Shown here one piece after another: positions 7,352 through 14,717 of a stretch of 16,499 nt of DNA (position 1 is its first letter; each line of letters begins with the position of its first letter). The notes below the pieces were generated by a model. The model saw nothing but the letters and a program-made list of their open reading frames with translations, was not told the DNA's origin and did no database searches. The stretch lies in NCBI GenBank assembly GCA_023257915.1, contig JALRBB010000115.1:1-16499 (forward strand). Reading direction: 5' to 3'. This stretch comes from Quisquiliibacterium sp. Its GTDB lineage: Bacteria > Pseudomonadota > Gammaproteobacteria > Burkholderiales > Burkholderiaceae_E. A program made the translations under genes and the position numbers.

Positions 7352-8521
7352 TCAGAACTTCACCACATATCCGGGCCCATCGATCGCAGGGAACTGCTCA
7401 AAGATCTTCTCGTCCACCTCGAGTCCGATACCCGGCCGGTCCAGCGGTTCGACGCAACCGTCCGCGCCAATTTCGAACGCGGTGCCGAACATGTCACGTA
7501 ACGGGTTGAACTTCGAGACACAGGCTTCGAAGTAGCCGCCGTTATCGATGGCGGCCAGGAAGTGGATCGACACCGCATGGTTCAGACCGGTGGCCGAACT
7601 GTGGGGATGCACCGGCAGGCCCCAGGCCGAGGCCATCGCCGCGATGCGCATGCCCTCGGTGAGACCGCCAGTTTTGGACAGGTCTGGCTGCAGGATCTGC
7701 ACCGCCCGCTCCTCGATCAGACGGGCGAAATCGAAGCGGGTGTAGTGGTTTTCGCCGGCGGCAATCGGCACAAGGCGCGAGATTCCGGATGCGGCGCGGT
7801 AGGCACCGTAGTCGTTGCAGCCAAACGGTTCCTCAAGCCAGGCGACGCGGGCCTGCTCCAGCGCCGGGATGACGCGACGCGCATCGGCCGGGGTGTAATT
7901 GGTGTTGGCATCGGTTAGGATCTCGATCTCGTCGCCCAGCCCTTCGCGAACCGCGAGCACCCGCGCGATGTCGTCGCGCGGATTGTCGCCAAGGCGCAGC
8001 TTCACTGCACGGTAACCGCGCGCGACATACTCGCGCGCCTCCTCGACAAGGCTCGCAGGCTCCTGAAAGCCGAGTGAGATTCCGCCGGCGTAGGCCGGTA
8101 TCCGCCGGCGACTGCCGCCCAAAAGCCGGTACAGCGGCATGCCGGCGATCTTGCCGCGGATATCCCACAGCGCCATATCGATTCCGGACAGCGCCAGTGC
8201 GGCGCCAGCGCCCAGTCCATGACTGGACAGTTGCATCCGGTTCACGCGCGCCCAGACGCCGACCACATCGCAGGCGTCCATGCCCTGGATCATCGGTGCC
8301 AGCGTGTTGTTGACGAGACTGACGACAGCCCCGGGACTTCGGCCTGGATGCGCCTCGCCGTAGCCGGGGACCCCCTGGTCGGTCTCGACGCGAAGAATGA
8401 TCGTGTCGCGTTTGGTCGTCGCGCCGACGCCCAGCCTGACCGTCTTGCCCTCAGGCAGGCGGTAAGACAATGGGATCGCGGTGACGCGGGTGATTTTGGC
8501 GGAGTCTTTGCGTGTATTCAT
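7352..8521 (-). CDS. Mandelate racemase/muconate-lactonizing enzyme family (enolase superfamily)
   Basis: A 389-residue cytosolic Mg-dependent enzyme that abstracts the proton alpha to a carboxylate. The N-terminal capping domain (about 10-130) ends in LSGIDMALWDIRGK (111-124). The barrel carries AVKLRLG (K174 as base, R176 in place of the second Lys of KxK), metal ligands D204 (LTDANTNY), E230 (WLEEPF) and E257 (AAGENHY), and the D280 (QPDLSKTGG)/H307 (HPHSSATG) dyad typical of mandelate racemase and acid-sugar dehydratases. This suggests racemisation or dehydration of a 2-hydroxy or sugar acid; the substrate is open. Start set at ATG 8521 because conserved family sequence begins at residue 9; an ATG 25 codons upstream exists and neither has a good ribosome binding site. 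It is the first gene of an operon with the M50 protease. Confidence 0.92.
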   Translation of the reverse strand: MNTRKDSAKITRVTAIPLSYRLPEGKTVRLGVGATTKRDTIILRVETDQGVPGYGEAHPGRSPGAVVSLVNNTLAPMIQGMDACDVVGVWARVNRMQLSSHGLGAGAALALSGIDMALWDIRGKIAGMPLYRLLGGSRRRIPAYAGGISLGFQEPASLVEEAREYVARGYRAVKLRLGDNPRDDIARVLAVREGLGDEIEILTDANTNYTPADARRVIPALEQARVAWLEEPFGCNDYGAYRAASGISRLVPIAAGENHYTRFDFARLIEERAVQILQPDLSKTGGLTEGMRIAAMASAWGLPVHPHSSATGLNHAVSIHFLAAIDNGGYFEACVSKFNPLRDMFGTAFEIGADGCVEPLDRPGIGLEVDEKIFEQFPAIDGPGYVVKF

Positions 8522-8730
8522 GGTCGGGTAAGGTACTCGCTTGGGCGGGGCCGCGTCCAGGGATCTGGCGCGCGTCGCGAAACGCGAGCGTTCCATCGGC
8601 AGCGAGACCCTGCGCTACAGCGCCCGATGTGTATGATCGGATCGATCCATTGCGACCCACCAATCAGTTTCACCGATGCGGGTGGGCAGGACCGACATCT
8701 GCAAGCGGATCAACCAGGAGCAAGCTCGAC
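8522..8730. other. Divergent intergenic region (209 bases)
   Basis: This separates the minus-strand enolase-superfamily gene from the plus-strand membrane protein gene. It contains a small perfect hairpin TCGCG-AAA-CGCGA (8575-8587) and a plus-strand TATGAT (8632-8637) that could be a -10 for the membrane protein, without a convincing -35. AGGAG at 8716-8720 is the ribosome binding site of the next gene. I see no coding potential in either strand that resembles a protein family. Confidence 0.4.
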
Positions 8731-9087
8731 ATGGCAGATAACGACCCGCGCCTCAGACTCGGTGCAACCGGCCCCGGCTCCGGACTGCTGAGCCGCATCG
8801 TGGGTGCTGCGCTTGGCGCGGTGGTGCTGGTGGTCTCGCTGCTGTTCTCGGCGGTTGTCTTCTCGTTCCTGCTCGCAGCCGCGGTGCTGATCGGCGGATA
8901 CTTCTGGTGGCGCACCCGCGATGTCCGCCGACAATTGCGTGAGCAGATGGCCCAGATGGATGCACAGATGCGGGCCGGCACGGCGGCGCGCCCCGGCGAC
9001 GCGTCCCGCTCGCAGGGCGGAACGGTGCTGGACGGCGACTTCATTCGCGAACGTGACGACAACTCGACGCGAGATTCCGGGCGCTGA
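8731..9087 (+). CDS. Small hypothetical membrane protein
   Basis: A 118-residue protein that I do not recognise. Residues 1-20 are polar and glycine-rich. Residues 22-60 form one long hydrophobic stretch (IVGAALGAVVLV to FWW) long enough for two closely packed membrane spans or one span plus a re-entrant segment. A positively charged RTRDVRRQLREQ segment follows at once, then a glutamine/methionine-rich amphipathic helix (70-81) and a polar, probably disordered tail containing VLDGDFIRE (99-107). The positive-inside pattern places the C-terminus in the cytoplasm if there are two spans. Start at ATG 8731 with AGGAG 10 bases upstream. It has no operon partner within 90 bases, and its function is unknown. 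Confidence 0.7.
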   Translation: MADNDPRLRLGATGPGSGLLSRIVGAALGAVVLVVSLLFSAVVFSFLLAAAVLIGGYFWWRTRDVRRQLREQMAQMDAQMRAGTAARPGDASRSQGGTVLDGDFIRERDDNSTRDSGR

Positions 9088-9191
9088 ACGGACACACTAG
9101 GCCTCACGCTCGCCGGCTGGTAATAAGACAACGCCTGAACGCGCAACACGGCCAAGTGCTGCGCCCTATCCCACCGACCATGGAGCCCGCC

Positions 9192-9722
9192 TTGGCACGC
9201 ATCGACCTACTCACCGACCAACCCACCGATCCGGCCGTCGAACGGATGTTCGCCGAAGTTCGCGCGCGCGGCATTCCGGTTCCGAATCTGTATCGCGTGC
9301 TCGGCAATGCACCGGAGATGCTGCGTGCCTGGCTCGACTTCGCCTGGCCACTGCGTTTAAATGCCAAGACCCCGCGCGCGATTCGCGAGCTGCTGATCCT
9401 GCGCGGCGCGCAGGTCTCCGGCGCACGCTACGAATGGGTGCATCATGTGCCGATGGCGTTGGCCGCTGGCGTACCGCAGGCCAAGGTCGACGCGCTCGAC
9501 GGCTGGCAGCAGTCGGCGCTGTTCGACGACACCGAGCGCGCGGTGCTGCGGGTTGCCGAAGAGGTCACACGCGGCCCTGGCGCATCGGCCGACGCGATCG
9601 AGCAGCTGAAACGGCATTTCGATGCCGAAGCGGTCGTCGAACTGGTGCTGACAGCAAGCTTCTACGTCTGTGTGAGCCGCGTGCTGTTGTCGATGGATAT
9701 CGAACTGGAACAAGGAGCGTAA
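9192..9722 (+). CDS. Carboxymuconolactone decarboxylase-fold family protein (AhpD-like)
   Basis: A 176-residue cytosolic protein of the CMD/AhpD fold, different from the PcaC-like protein at 370-774. The signature is RELLILRGAQVSGARYEWVHHVPMALAAGV (65-94), with E66, E81 and H85 at positions normally used by the AhpD proton relay, but no CxxC, so a thiol peroxidase activity is unlikely. A second helical half has FDDTERAVLRVAEEVTRG (111-128) and LVLTASFYVCVSRVLLSMDIEL. Start: TTG 9192 has GGAG (9182-9185) 6 bases upstream and gives the MARIDLLT opening common in the family; ATG 9180 is the in-frame alternative without a ribosome binding site. The next gene begins 2 bases after the stop. Such proteins are found in many catabolic loci with unproven roles. 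Confidence 0.85.
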   Translation: MARIDLLTDQPTDPAVERMFAEVRARGIPVPNLYRVLGNAPEMLRAWLDFAWPLRLNAKTPRAIRELLILRGAQVSGARYEWVHHVPMALAAGVPQAKVDALDGWQQSALFDDTERAVLRVAEEVTRGPGASADAIEQLKRHFDAEAVVELVLTASFYVCVSRVLLSMDIELEQGA

Positions 9723-9724
9723 AG

Positions 9725-10102
9725 ATGAGTACTGACGAGCGTGGTGCGATCGAACAGACAATCAAGACCTATTTCGACGGCCTCTATGAAGGCGATGCCG
9801 ACAAGCTGGCCAGCGTCTTTCATCCGGCCAGTAACCTGACCTGGGACCACAACGGCAAGATCGGTGTGCTGTCGCGCGATGCCTGGTGCGATGCGGTGCG
9901 CAAGCGCTCATCACCGAAGTCGCAAGGCCTGGCCCGCGATGACGCGATCCTGCTGCTGGATCAATCCGGACCCACTACCGCGCTGGTCAAGGTCAAGTGC
10001 CAGATGCCGCCGCGCTATTTCACGGATTACCTGAACCTGATCAAGGAAGACGGCCGCTGGGTCATCGTGCAAAAGATCTACGCAGTGCGCGATACGCCCT
10101 GA
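9725..10102 (+). CDS. NTF2-like fold protein (putative lumazine-binding/SnoaL-type)
   Basis: A 125-residue protein with the order of an NTF2-like cone fold: helices AIEQTIKTYFDGLYEGDADKLASVF (8-32), a pocket segment PASNLTW (35-40), strand/helix LSRDAWCDAVRKR (49-61), and strands TTALVKVKCQMP (84-95), RYFTDYLNLIKEDGRWVIVQKIYAV (97-121). The DYLNLIKEDGRWVIVQKIY ending is typical of the putative lumazine-binding group (Pfam PF12893). Members include small enzymes and ligand carriers, and many have no known function. AAGGAG (9712-9717) lies inside the end of the upstream CMD-fold gene, 7 bases before ATG 9725, so translation is coupled with it. The pair probably acts on one small molecule; that is inference. 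Confidence 0.85.
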   Translation: MSTDERGAIEQTIKTYFDGLYEGDADKLASVFHPASNLTWDHNGKIGVLSRDAWCDAVRKRSSPKSQGLARDDAILLLDQSGPTTALVKVKCQMPPRYFTDYLNLIKEDGRWVIVQKIYAVRDTP

Positions 10103-10117
10103 GCACTGCAGATCACG

Positions 10118-10148
10118 GCGGCGCCTAAAACCCCAGGTTCGGCGCCGC
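10118..10148. terminator. Hairpin between convergent NTF2-like and ABC ATPase genes
   Basis: GCGGCGCC (10118-10125) pairs perfectly with GGCGCCGC (10141-10148). Inside, AACC (10129-10132) pairs with GGTT (10136-10139) around CCA. It fills most of the 58-base gap between the two stops. No U tract follows on either strand, so it may act as a factor-assisted or 3'-protecting structure rather than a classic intrinsic terminator. Confidence 0.5.
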
Positions 10149-10160
10149 GCAACGCCGACG

Positions 10161-11255
10161 TCAGCGTAGTGCCTTCTCGGTTTTCTGATCGAAGAAGTGA
10201 AGCCGTCTCGGGTTGATTGCCAGTTTGACCGTATCTCCAGCCCGCACCTTCAGGGTTGGCTCCACACTGGCGACCATACTGGCGCCTGCGCAGCGGACAT
10301 CAAGAAGGATTTCGGATCCCAACTGCTCGGCGACATCAACGGTCGCGGTAAAGCAGACACTCTCGGAATGACTGTCGTTGGCAGTATGCAGATCCTCTGG
10401 ACGAATACCGAGCCAGATTTCCTGGCCGACTTCAGGTTCAACCGCCGCACGCAGGTGCTCTGGCACCTCAATGCGCATCCCTTCGTTGACCGCACGCAGC
10501 GTGCCGTTCTCTGCCACGATCCTGGTGCGCGCGAAATTCATCGCCGGTGAGCCGATGAAGCCGGCAACGTACTTGTTGGCAGGCAAGTTGTAGAGTTCTA
10601 GCGGCTCACCCACCTGCTGGATCAAACCCTCGTGCATCACAACAACACGATCCCCGAGAGTCATCGCCTCGACTTGGTCATGCGTGACGTAGATCGCGGT
10701 CGTACCCAGCCTGGCATGCAGTTTTTTGAGCTCGACTCGCATCTGAACGCGTAGCTTGGCGTCCAGGTTCGACAAAGGCTCGTCAAACAAAAACACCTGC
10801 GGATGACGCACAATCGCCCGGCCCAGCGCCACCCGCTGACGCTGCCCACCAGATAGCTGGCGCGGCTTACGATGCAGATGATCCCGGATGCCCAGGATGT
10901 CAGCGGCATCCCGGACCCGCTTGTCGATCTCGGTGCGGTCGAACTTTCGCATTTTCAGACCGAACGCCATGTTGTCATACACACTCATATGCGGATACAG
11001 GGCGTAGTTCTGGAACACCATCGCGATGTCACGATCCATCGGAGGCAGGTCATTAACGACCGTATCTCCAATCAAAATCTGACCATCACTGATCGATTCG
11101 AGACCGGCGACCATTCTCAAGGTGGTGGTCTTTCCACAACCAGAAGGCCCGACCAGCACGATGAATTCATGGTCTTTGATCTCGAGACTCACGCCTTTGA
11201 CAGCGTGAAAATCGTCGTATTGTTTGTGGACTTCCTGAATGCTGACGCTAGCCAT
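10161..11255 (-). CDS. ABC transporter ATP-binding protein (MalK/UgpC-type, CUT1)
   Basis: A 364-residue cytoplasmic ATPase that powers solute import. It has Walker A GPSGCGKT (36-43), Q-loop Q82 in VFQNYALYPH, signature LSGGQ (134-138), Walker B VFLFDEP (154-160), D-loop SNLD and H-loop H192. The long C-terminal part (from about 235) holds the MalK-type regulatory/TOBE domain with LGIRPEDLHTAND. Length equals the usual MalK/UgpC/MsmK size, so it can in principle form a homodimer under both permeases. It is the last gene of the operon, 6 bases after the MalG-like permease. Family members serve di- and oligosaccharides, polyols and glycerol phosphate; the ATPase alone does not identify the substrate. 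Confidence 0.96.
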   Translation of the reverse strand: MASVSIQEVHKQYDDFHAVKGVSLEIKDHEFIVLVGPSGCGKTTTLRMVAGLESISDGQILIGDTVVNDLPPMDRDIAMVFQNYALYPHMSVYDNMAFGLKMRKFDRTEIDKRVRDAADILGIRDHLHRKPRQLSGGQRQRVALGRAIVRHPQVFLFDEPLSNLDAKLRVQMRVELKKLHARLGTTAIYVTHDQVEAMTLGDRVVVMHEGLIQQVGEPLELYNLPANKYVAGFIGSPAMNFARTRIVAENGTLRAVNEGMRIEVPEHLRAAVEPEVGQEIWLGIRPEDLHTANDSHSESVCFTATVDVAEQLGSEILLDVRCAGASMVASVEPTLKVRAGDTVKLAINPRRLHFFDQKTEKALR

Positions 11256-11261
11256 GAGGCC

Positions 11262-12113
11262 TCACCCTTTGACCGATCCGGTCATCCCGGACACATAGTG
11301 CTCGACGAAGAACGAGTACGCGATGGCAACCGGAATCGAGCCCAGCAACGCACCCGCCATCAACGGCCCCCAGAAAAAGACATCCCCGCGGATCAGTTCC
11401 GAGACCACTCCAACCGGCACCGTCTTTTGCTCCGGACTCGATAGAAATACCAGCGCGTAGATGAACTCATTCCAGGAGAGCGTGAACGCAAAAATGCCTG
11501 CCGACAAAATCCCAGGAACGGCCACAGGCAAGATGATGTAGAGCATCGCCTTGAGCCTAGATGCACCGTCGATTCGGGCGCATTCCTCCAACTCTTTCGG
11601 GATCGCCTTGAAGTACCCCATCATGAGCCAGGTGCAAAACGGGATCAGAAAGGTCGGATAGGTGAGAATCAGGGACCAGGGCGTGTCACCGATCTTGTAG
11701 GCCCGGATGATTTCCGACAGCGGGATGAACAGCAGTGTTTGCGGCACCAGATACGTGATGAAGATCGCACTGCCCAGGGAACCGGCAAAGCGAAACTTCA
11801 GCCTCGACAAGGCATACCCGGCAAACACGCCGCAGATCAAAGAAATAATTGTCGACGCGGTCGCAATCAGCATCGTGTTCCACAGCCAGGTGGTGAACAC
11901 CGTTTCGTTGAACAGATACTTGATGTGGTCCAGCGTTGGATTCCAGGTCCAGAACGGCGAGTAGTTGGCCGCCCGCCATGGACGATAAAGCTCGCCGTCA
12001 GGCCTGAACGTCGTGATGATCATCCAGTAGAACGGGAACAGCAGGAAGATCAAAAAACCGGCAAGCGGGATCCTGAAAAACACCCAACGTCGCCAGGCTG
12101 CGCCTTCGATCAT
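11262..12113 (-). CDS. ABC transporter permease, MalG-type (CUT1)
   Basis: A 283-residue inner-membrane permease with about six spans (near residues 11-33, 78-103, 112-132, 146-168, 195-220, 248-270). The cytoplasmic coupling loop (EAA motif) reads EECARIDGASRLKAMLYIILPV (176-197), with the invariant G in IDGAS, and contacts the ATPase. The MalG type is marked by the short N-terminus before the first span and by the C-terminal FVEHYVSGMTGSVKG ending, where RYFVxGLTAGAVKG is common in the family. Its ATG overlaps the stop of the upstream permease by one base, which implies translational coupling. With the MalF-like partner it forms the translocation channel of the operon. Confidence 0.95.
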   Translation of the reverse strand: MIEGAAWRRWVFFRIPLAGFLIFLLFPFYWMIITTFRPDGELYRPWRAANYSPFWTWNPTLDHIKYLFNETVFTTWLWNTMLIATASTIISLICGVFAGYALSRLKFRFAGSLGSAIFITYLVPQTLLFIPLSEIIRAYKIGDTPWSLILTYPTFLIPFCTWLMMGYFKAIPKELEECARIDGASRLKAMLYIILPVAVPGILSAGIFAFTLSWNEFIYALVFLSSPEQKTVPVGVVSELIRGDVFFWGPLMAGALLGSIPVAIAYSFFVEHYVSGMTGSVKG

Positions 12114-13045
12114 CAGCGAACCTCCACCCTGCGGATGTAGAGCAACTGCGCTAACACGATCAGTGTCAGGATCGGGAACATCGCGAGGGAAATTGCAGCC
12201 CCCTGGCTGAGCAATCCGGTACCGACTCCGAGCTGATACGCATAGGTAGAAAACAGATGCGTCGCGTTGGCCGGACCGCCGCCGGTCAACACGTAAACGA
12301 TCTGGAAATCTGCGAAGGTCTGAATGACAGAAAACAGTACGACGACCATCGTCACCGGTAACAAGAGGGGCCAGGTGATGTACCAGAACCGCTTCAAGGG
12401 CGACGCACCATCGATGGCCGCAGCCTCGGCAAGATCAGGACTGATGGTCTGCAATCCCGCGAGCAGCGAAATCGCAAAGAATGGCACCCCTCGCCAGATG
12501 TTGACGACGATGATCGAAAACATCGCCAGATCTGGATCACCGAGCCAGTTAACGGCTGATGAAATGAATCCGAGCTTGTACAACATCCAGTTCAACACAC
12601 TGAACGTCGGATCGAACATCCACTTCCACGCGAAGGTGGACAGTACGGTCGGGATAATGAACGGTAGCAGGATGAATGCCCGCGTGAAGGCCTTAAAGCG
12701 AAACGAGCGATTCAACAGTAAGGCTAACCAAAGACCCAATCCAAGCTTGAACACCGTGGTGACGAAGGTGTACCAACAGGTGTTCCAAACGACCATGTGA
12801 AAAATCGGGTCGGTCAGTAAGCGCTCGAAGTTCTCGAAGCCGACGAACTTGCCAGCAACACCGACCTTGGTGTCGGTGACTGAAAGCAGCAAGCCGCGGA
12901 CAAACGGATACGCGATAAACAGACCGAGCAACAGCATGGTCGGCAGCAAGAGCAGGAATGCCAGATTGGATTCCTTCTCGAGCGGTCTCCAGCGCAACAC
13001 GGGCCGTGTTCCGGGTGAATGCGCAGACGGCGAATGACTAGTCAT
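12113..13045 (-). CDS. ABC transporter permease, MalF/UgpA-type (CUT1)
   Basis: A 310-residue inner-membrane permease. After a 28-residue polar N-terminus come spans near 29-55, 85-110, 121-143, 172-196, 225-248 and 281-303. The EAA coupling loop is DLAEAAAIDGASPLKRFWYITWPLL (204-228). GGGPANATHLFSTYAY (255-270) is the periplasmic segment conserved in UgpA-like permeases. It lacks the long extra periplasmic P2 loop of E. coli MalF, as usual outside enterics. It is separated from the upstream binding-protein gene by 117 bases holding a strong hairpin. The start ATG 13045 has only a weak purine stretch upstream, so it may depend on coupling or on the preceding mRNA structure. Confidence 0.95.
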   Translation of the reverse strand: MTSHSPSAHSPGTRPVLRWRPLEKESNLAFLLLLPTMLLLGLFIAYPFVRGLLLSVTDTKVGVAGKFVGFENFERLLTDPIFHMVVWNTCWYTFVTTVFKLGLGLWLALLLNRSFRFKAFTRAFILLPFIIPTVLSTFAWKWMFDPTFSVLNWMLYKLGFISSAVNWLGDPDLAMFSIIVVNIWRGVPFFAISLLAGLQTISPDLAEAAAIDGASPLKRFWYITWPLLLPVTMVVVLFSVIQTFADFQIVYVLTGGGPANATHLFSTYAYQLGVGTGLLSQGAAISLAMFPILTLIVLAQLLYIRRVEVR

Positions 13046-13114
13046 CGAGGCTCAGTCGGTGCGTTGAACAGTCGGACCGCGGTCGGCGGTCATCACGGCC
13101 ACAGAGAACCAGCG

Positions 13115-13139
13115 CGGGAGGGCGCTCGCGGCCCTCCCG
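13115..13139 (-). terminator. Intercistronic hairpin between binding-protein and permease genes
   Basis: CGGGAGGGC (13115-13123) and GCCCTCCCG (13131-13139) form a perfect 9-bp stem with a 7-base loop. It lies 24 bases after the stop of the binding-protein gene. It has no U tract on the minus strand. In known ABC operons such structures partly terminate or protect the upstream message, giving more binding protein than permease. That role is inferred here. Confidence 0.55.
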
Positions 13140-13162
13140 ACGGGAAACGCGCAGATCAGGGA

Positions 13163-14473
13163 TCAGACGTAGATCTTGCCCAGCGCCGCGGCACATGCCG
13201 CAACCGCATCTTCGGCCTTCTGCCCCTTGATTGCTGCTGCGAACATGTTGCCGATCAGATACTTGGTCAGAACCTCGGCCGCCTTGGCATTCGGCTCGCC
13301 AGGGTACCCGGGGGTCAGGCCAGATTTTCCGGCGATTGCGAACGGCGCCATGGCGGCATCTTTCTTCCACAGAGCATGGGTTTCCCAGGATGTGGTCCCC
13401 GGAGCGTAGAACCCTTGCCCAGTCTCGAACCACTGCGCGTAGTTCTCTGAGGTCAGGATAAAACGCATGAGGTCCTTCGCCGCCTTCACATTCTTCGAGT
13501 ACGAAGGAATGACATGCGACGTGAAAGTATGGAACCCGAATTGCCCTTTAGGCCCCCCGGGCAGCGGTGCATGGGCAATGTCCTCATGCAAAGGCTTGCC
13601 ATTGGCCTGTTTGTATTGGTCAGGCTTGCGTTTGGATTCAATGTAAATGGAGGCGCCGTTGAGTGTCGAGCAGATCGTTCCAGAAAGGAATGCGCGGTTG
13701 TTGGACGCATCATCCCAGGCCAATCCTCCCTCATCGAAGGAATCCTTCCAAGCAGCCGTCATCCACTTCACGGCCTCGACAGTTTCCTTCGAGTTGATGA
13801 CGACCTTACCGCCAGAGTCGATCTCGGCCCCGCCGAAGGACCACAGCAGCGGATACGCAAACGTGGGCGGATCACCGAACGACTGTCCAAACGACTGTCC
13901 GATCGGATAACCCTTGGCCTTGAGCTTCTTGCCAAGATCCCGATAAGCGTCCCAGGTAGTCGGAAAGCTGTTGTACCCGACTTCGGCAAACATGGACTTG
14001 CGATAGGCATTCATCGCCGGGATCAGCGCCATCGGAATCGCAAAGAATTTGCCGCCTGAGGAGGAATTTGCCGACGCCACCCTGTACCAGCCGCCCTGTG
14101 CCTTGGCGACTTCCTCGGCAACGTCACTGACATCGGCCAGACTGGCGCGATACAAGTGCGGGTGATTATTGAACAGCATCATCACGTCTGGACCAGCGCC
14201 AGACTGAATACCCGCCGTAATGCGAGGCTGCAAGTCGTTTCCGTTGACCGTCTCGTAGCGGACCTTGATGCCCAATGCCTTTTCGGCAGCCGGAATGATT
14301 TGCTGCCGAAACAGTTGATCACAGGCAGGAACGAAATCGTTCCAGCGCAACCAATGCACGGTCGTGCCTTGCGCAAATGCTGGCGCATGTCCACTGGCCA
14401 GAATTCCGGCCATGCCCGCACCCATCGTGACCCCTGCAATCTCGAGGAAATCCCGTCGTGTTGCCTTCGTCAT
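13163..14473 (-). CDS. ABC transporter extracellular solute-binding protein, Tat-exported (family 1)
   Basis: A 436-residue periplasmic binding protein. The N-terminus carries a twin-arginine signal: TRRDFLEIAG (5-14), a hydrophobic stretch and APAFA ending at residue 34, which suggests Tat export already folded. Mature features of sugar-type family 1 proteins are GPDVMMLFNN, FPTTWDAYRDLGKKLKAKG, FAYPLLWSFGGAEID, FLSGTICSTLNG and the C-terminal ENYAQWFETGQGFYAPG. It opens the ABC operon and supplies substrate to the two permeases. AGGAG (14480-14484 region) lies 5 to 6 bases before ATG 14473. A good sigma-70 promoter sits about 130 bases upstream in the shared divergent region. Substrate unknown: the family covers sugars, polyols and sugar-like amides. 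It is the most A/T-rich-looking part of the window together with the permeases. Confidence 0.95.
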   Translation of the reverse strand: MTKATRRDFLEIAGVTMGAGMAGILASGHAPAFAQGTTVHWLRWNDFVPACDQLFRQQIIPAAEKALGIKVRYETVNGNDLQPRITAGIQSGAGPDVMMLFNNHPHLYRASLADVSDVAEEVAKAQGGWYRVASANSSSGGKFFAIPMALIPAMNAYRKSMFAEVGYNSFPTTWDAYRDLGKKLKAKGYPIGQSFGQSFGDPPTFAYPLLWSFGGAEIDSGGKVVINSKETVEAVKWMTAAWKDSFDEGGLAWDDASNNRAFLSGTICSTLNGASIYIESKRKPDQYKQANGKPLHEDIAHAPLPGGPKGQFGFHTFTSHVIPSYSKNVKAAKDLMRFILTSENYAQWFETGQGFYAPGTTSWETHALWKKDAAMAPFAIAGKSGLTPGYPGEPNAKAAEVLTKYLIGNMFAAAIKGQKAEDAVAACAAALGKIYV

Positions 14474-14609
14474 TGTCGTCTCCTAGCTAAGCATCAGATT
14501 GATACGCTACGAACGCCACGAGCAAGCCTGAATCTGATCGAGGTCTGCCCGTCAAAAACACCGACCAAGCCCTTCATCGCGCCGGACTGAAGAGCGGAAT
14601 TGCTGCGAG

Positions 14610-14638
14610 ATCATTGACGGACTGCAGAAGTTTGTCAA
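14610..14638 (-). promoter_or_regulatory. Sigma-70 promoter for the ABC operon
   Basis: On the minus strand a perfect TTGACA (14633-14638) is followed after exactly 17 bases by AATGAT (14610-14615), which matches TATAAT at four of six positions including A2 and T6. Transcription would start near 14603, leaving a leader of about 130 bases before ATG 14473. This is the best promoter-like sequence that I found in the window. Confidence 0.6.
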
Positions 14639-14655
14639 ACATATCCGCTGTCAAT
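14613..14655. promoter_or_regulatory. Nested inverted repeats, candidate operator of the divergent unit
   Basis: The inner palindrome GTTTG-T-CAAAC (14630-14640) overlaps the -35 of the ABC promoter. An outer pair, ATTGAC (14613-14618) and GTCAAT (14650-14655), flanks it almost symmetrically (centres 14635 and 14634). The layout suits binding by a dimeric or dimer-of-dimers repressor, though no regulator gene is in the window. Confidence 0.4.
14614..14642 (+). promoter_or_regulatory. Possible plus-strand promoter for the amidohydrolase
   Basis: TTGACG (14614-14619) with AAACAT (14637-14642) after 17 bases. The -35 matches five of six, the -10 only three of six. It overlaps the minus-strand ABC promoter almost completely, so polymerase could not occupy both at once. 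A start near 14650 would leave a leader of about 70 bases before ATG 14718. Confidence 0.3.
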
Positions 14656-14717
14656 CCTTTCCTCGGGTTCTCTTAGTCACCCTCAGGTACGTGGAACCCG
14701 AAACCGGAGAAAAACCG

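Noticed and set aside
13878..13900. Direct repeat of 11 bases (AACGACTGTCC twice, period 12) inside the binding-protein gene
   Set aside because: It simply encodes GQSFGQSFG in frame, at a place where related binding proteins have a similar G-x-x-x-G stretch; there is no sign of a mobile or regulatory repeat.
14520..14600. Possible small gene in the divergent region ahead of the ABC operon
   Set aside because: No frame with a start, ribosome binding site and plausible protein composition; the region is better explained as leader and promoter DNA.
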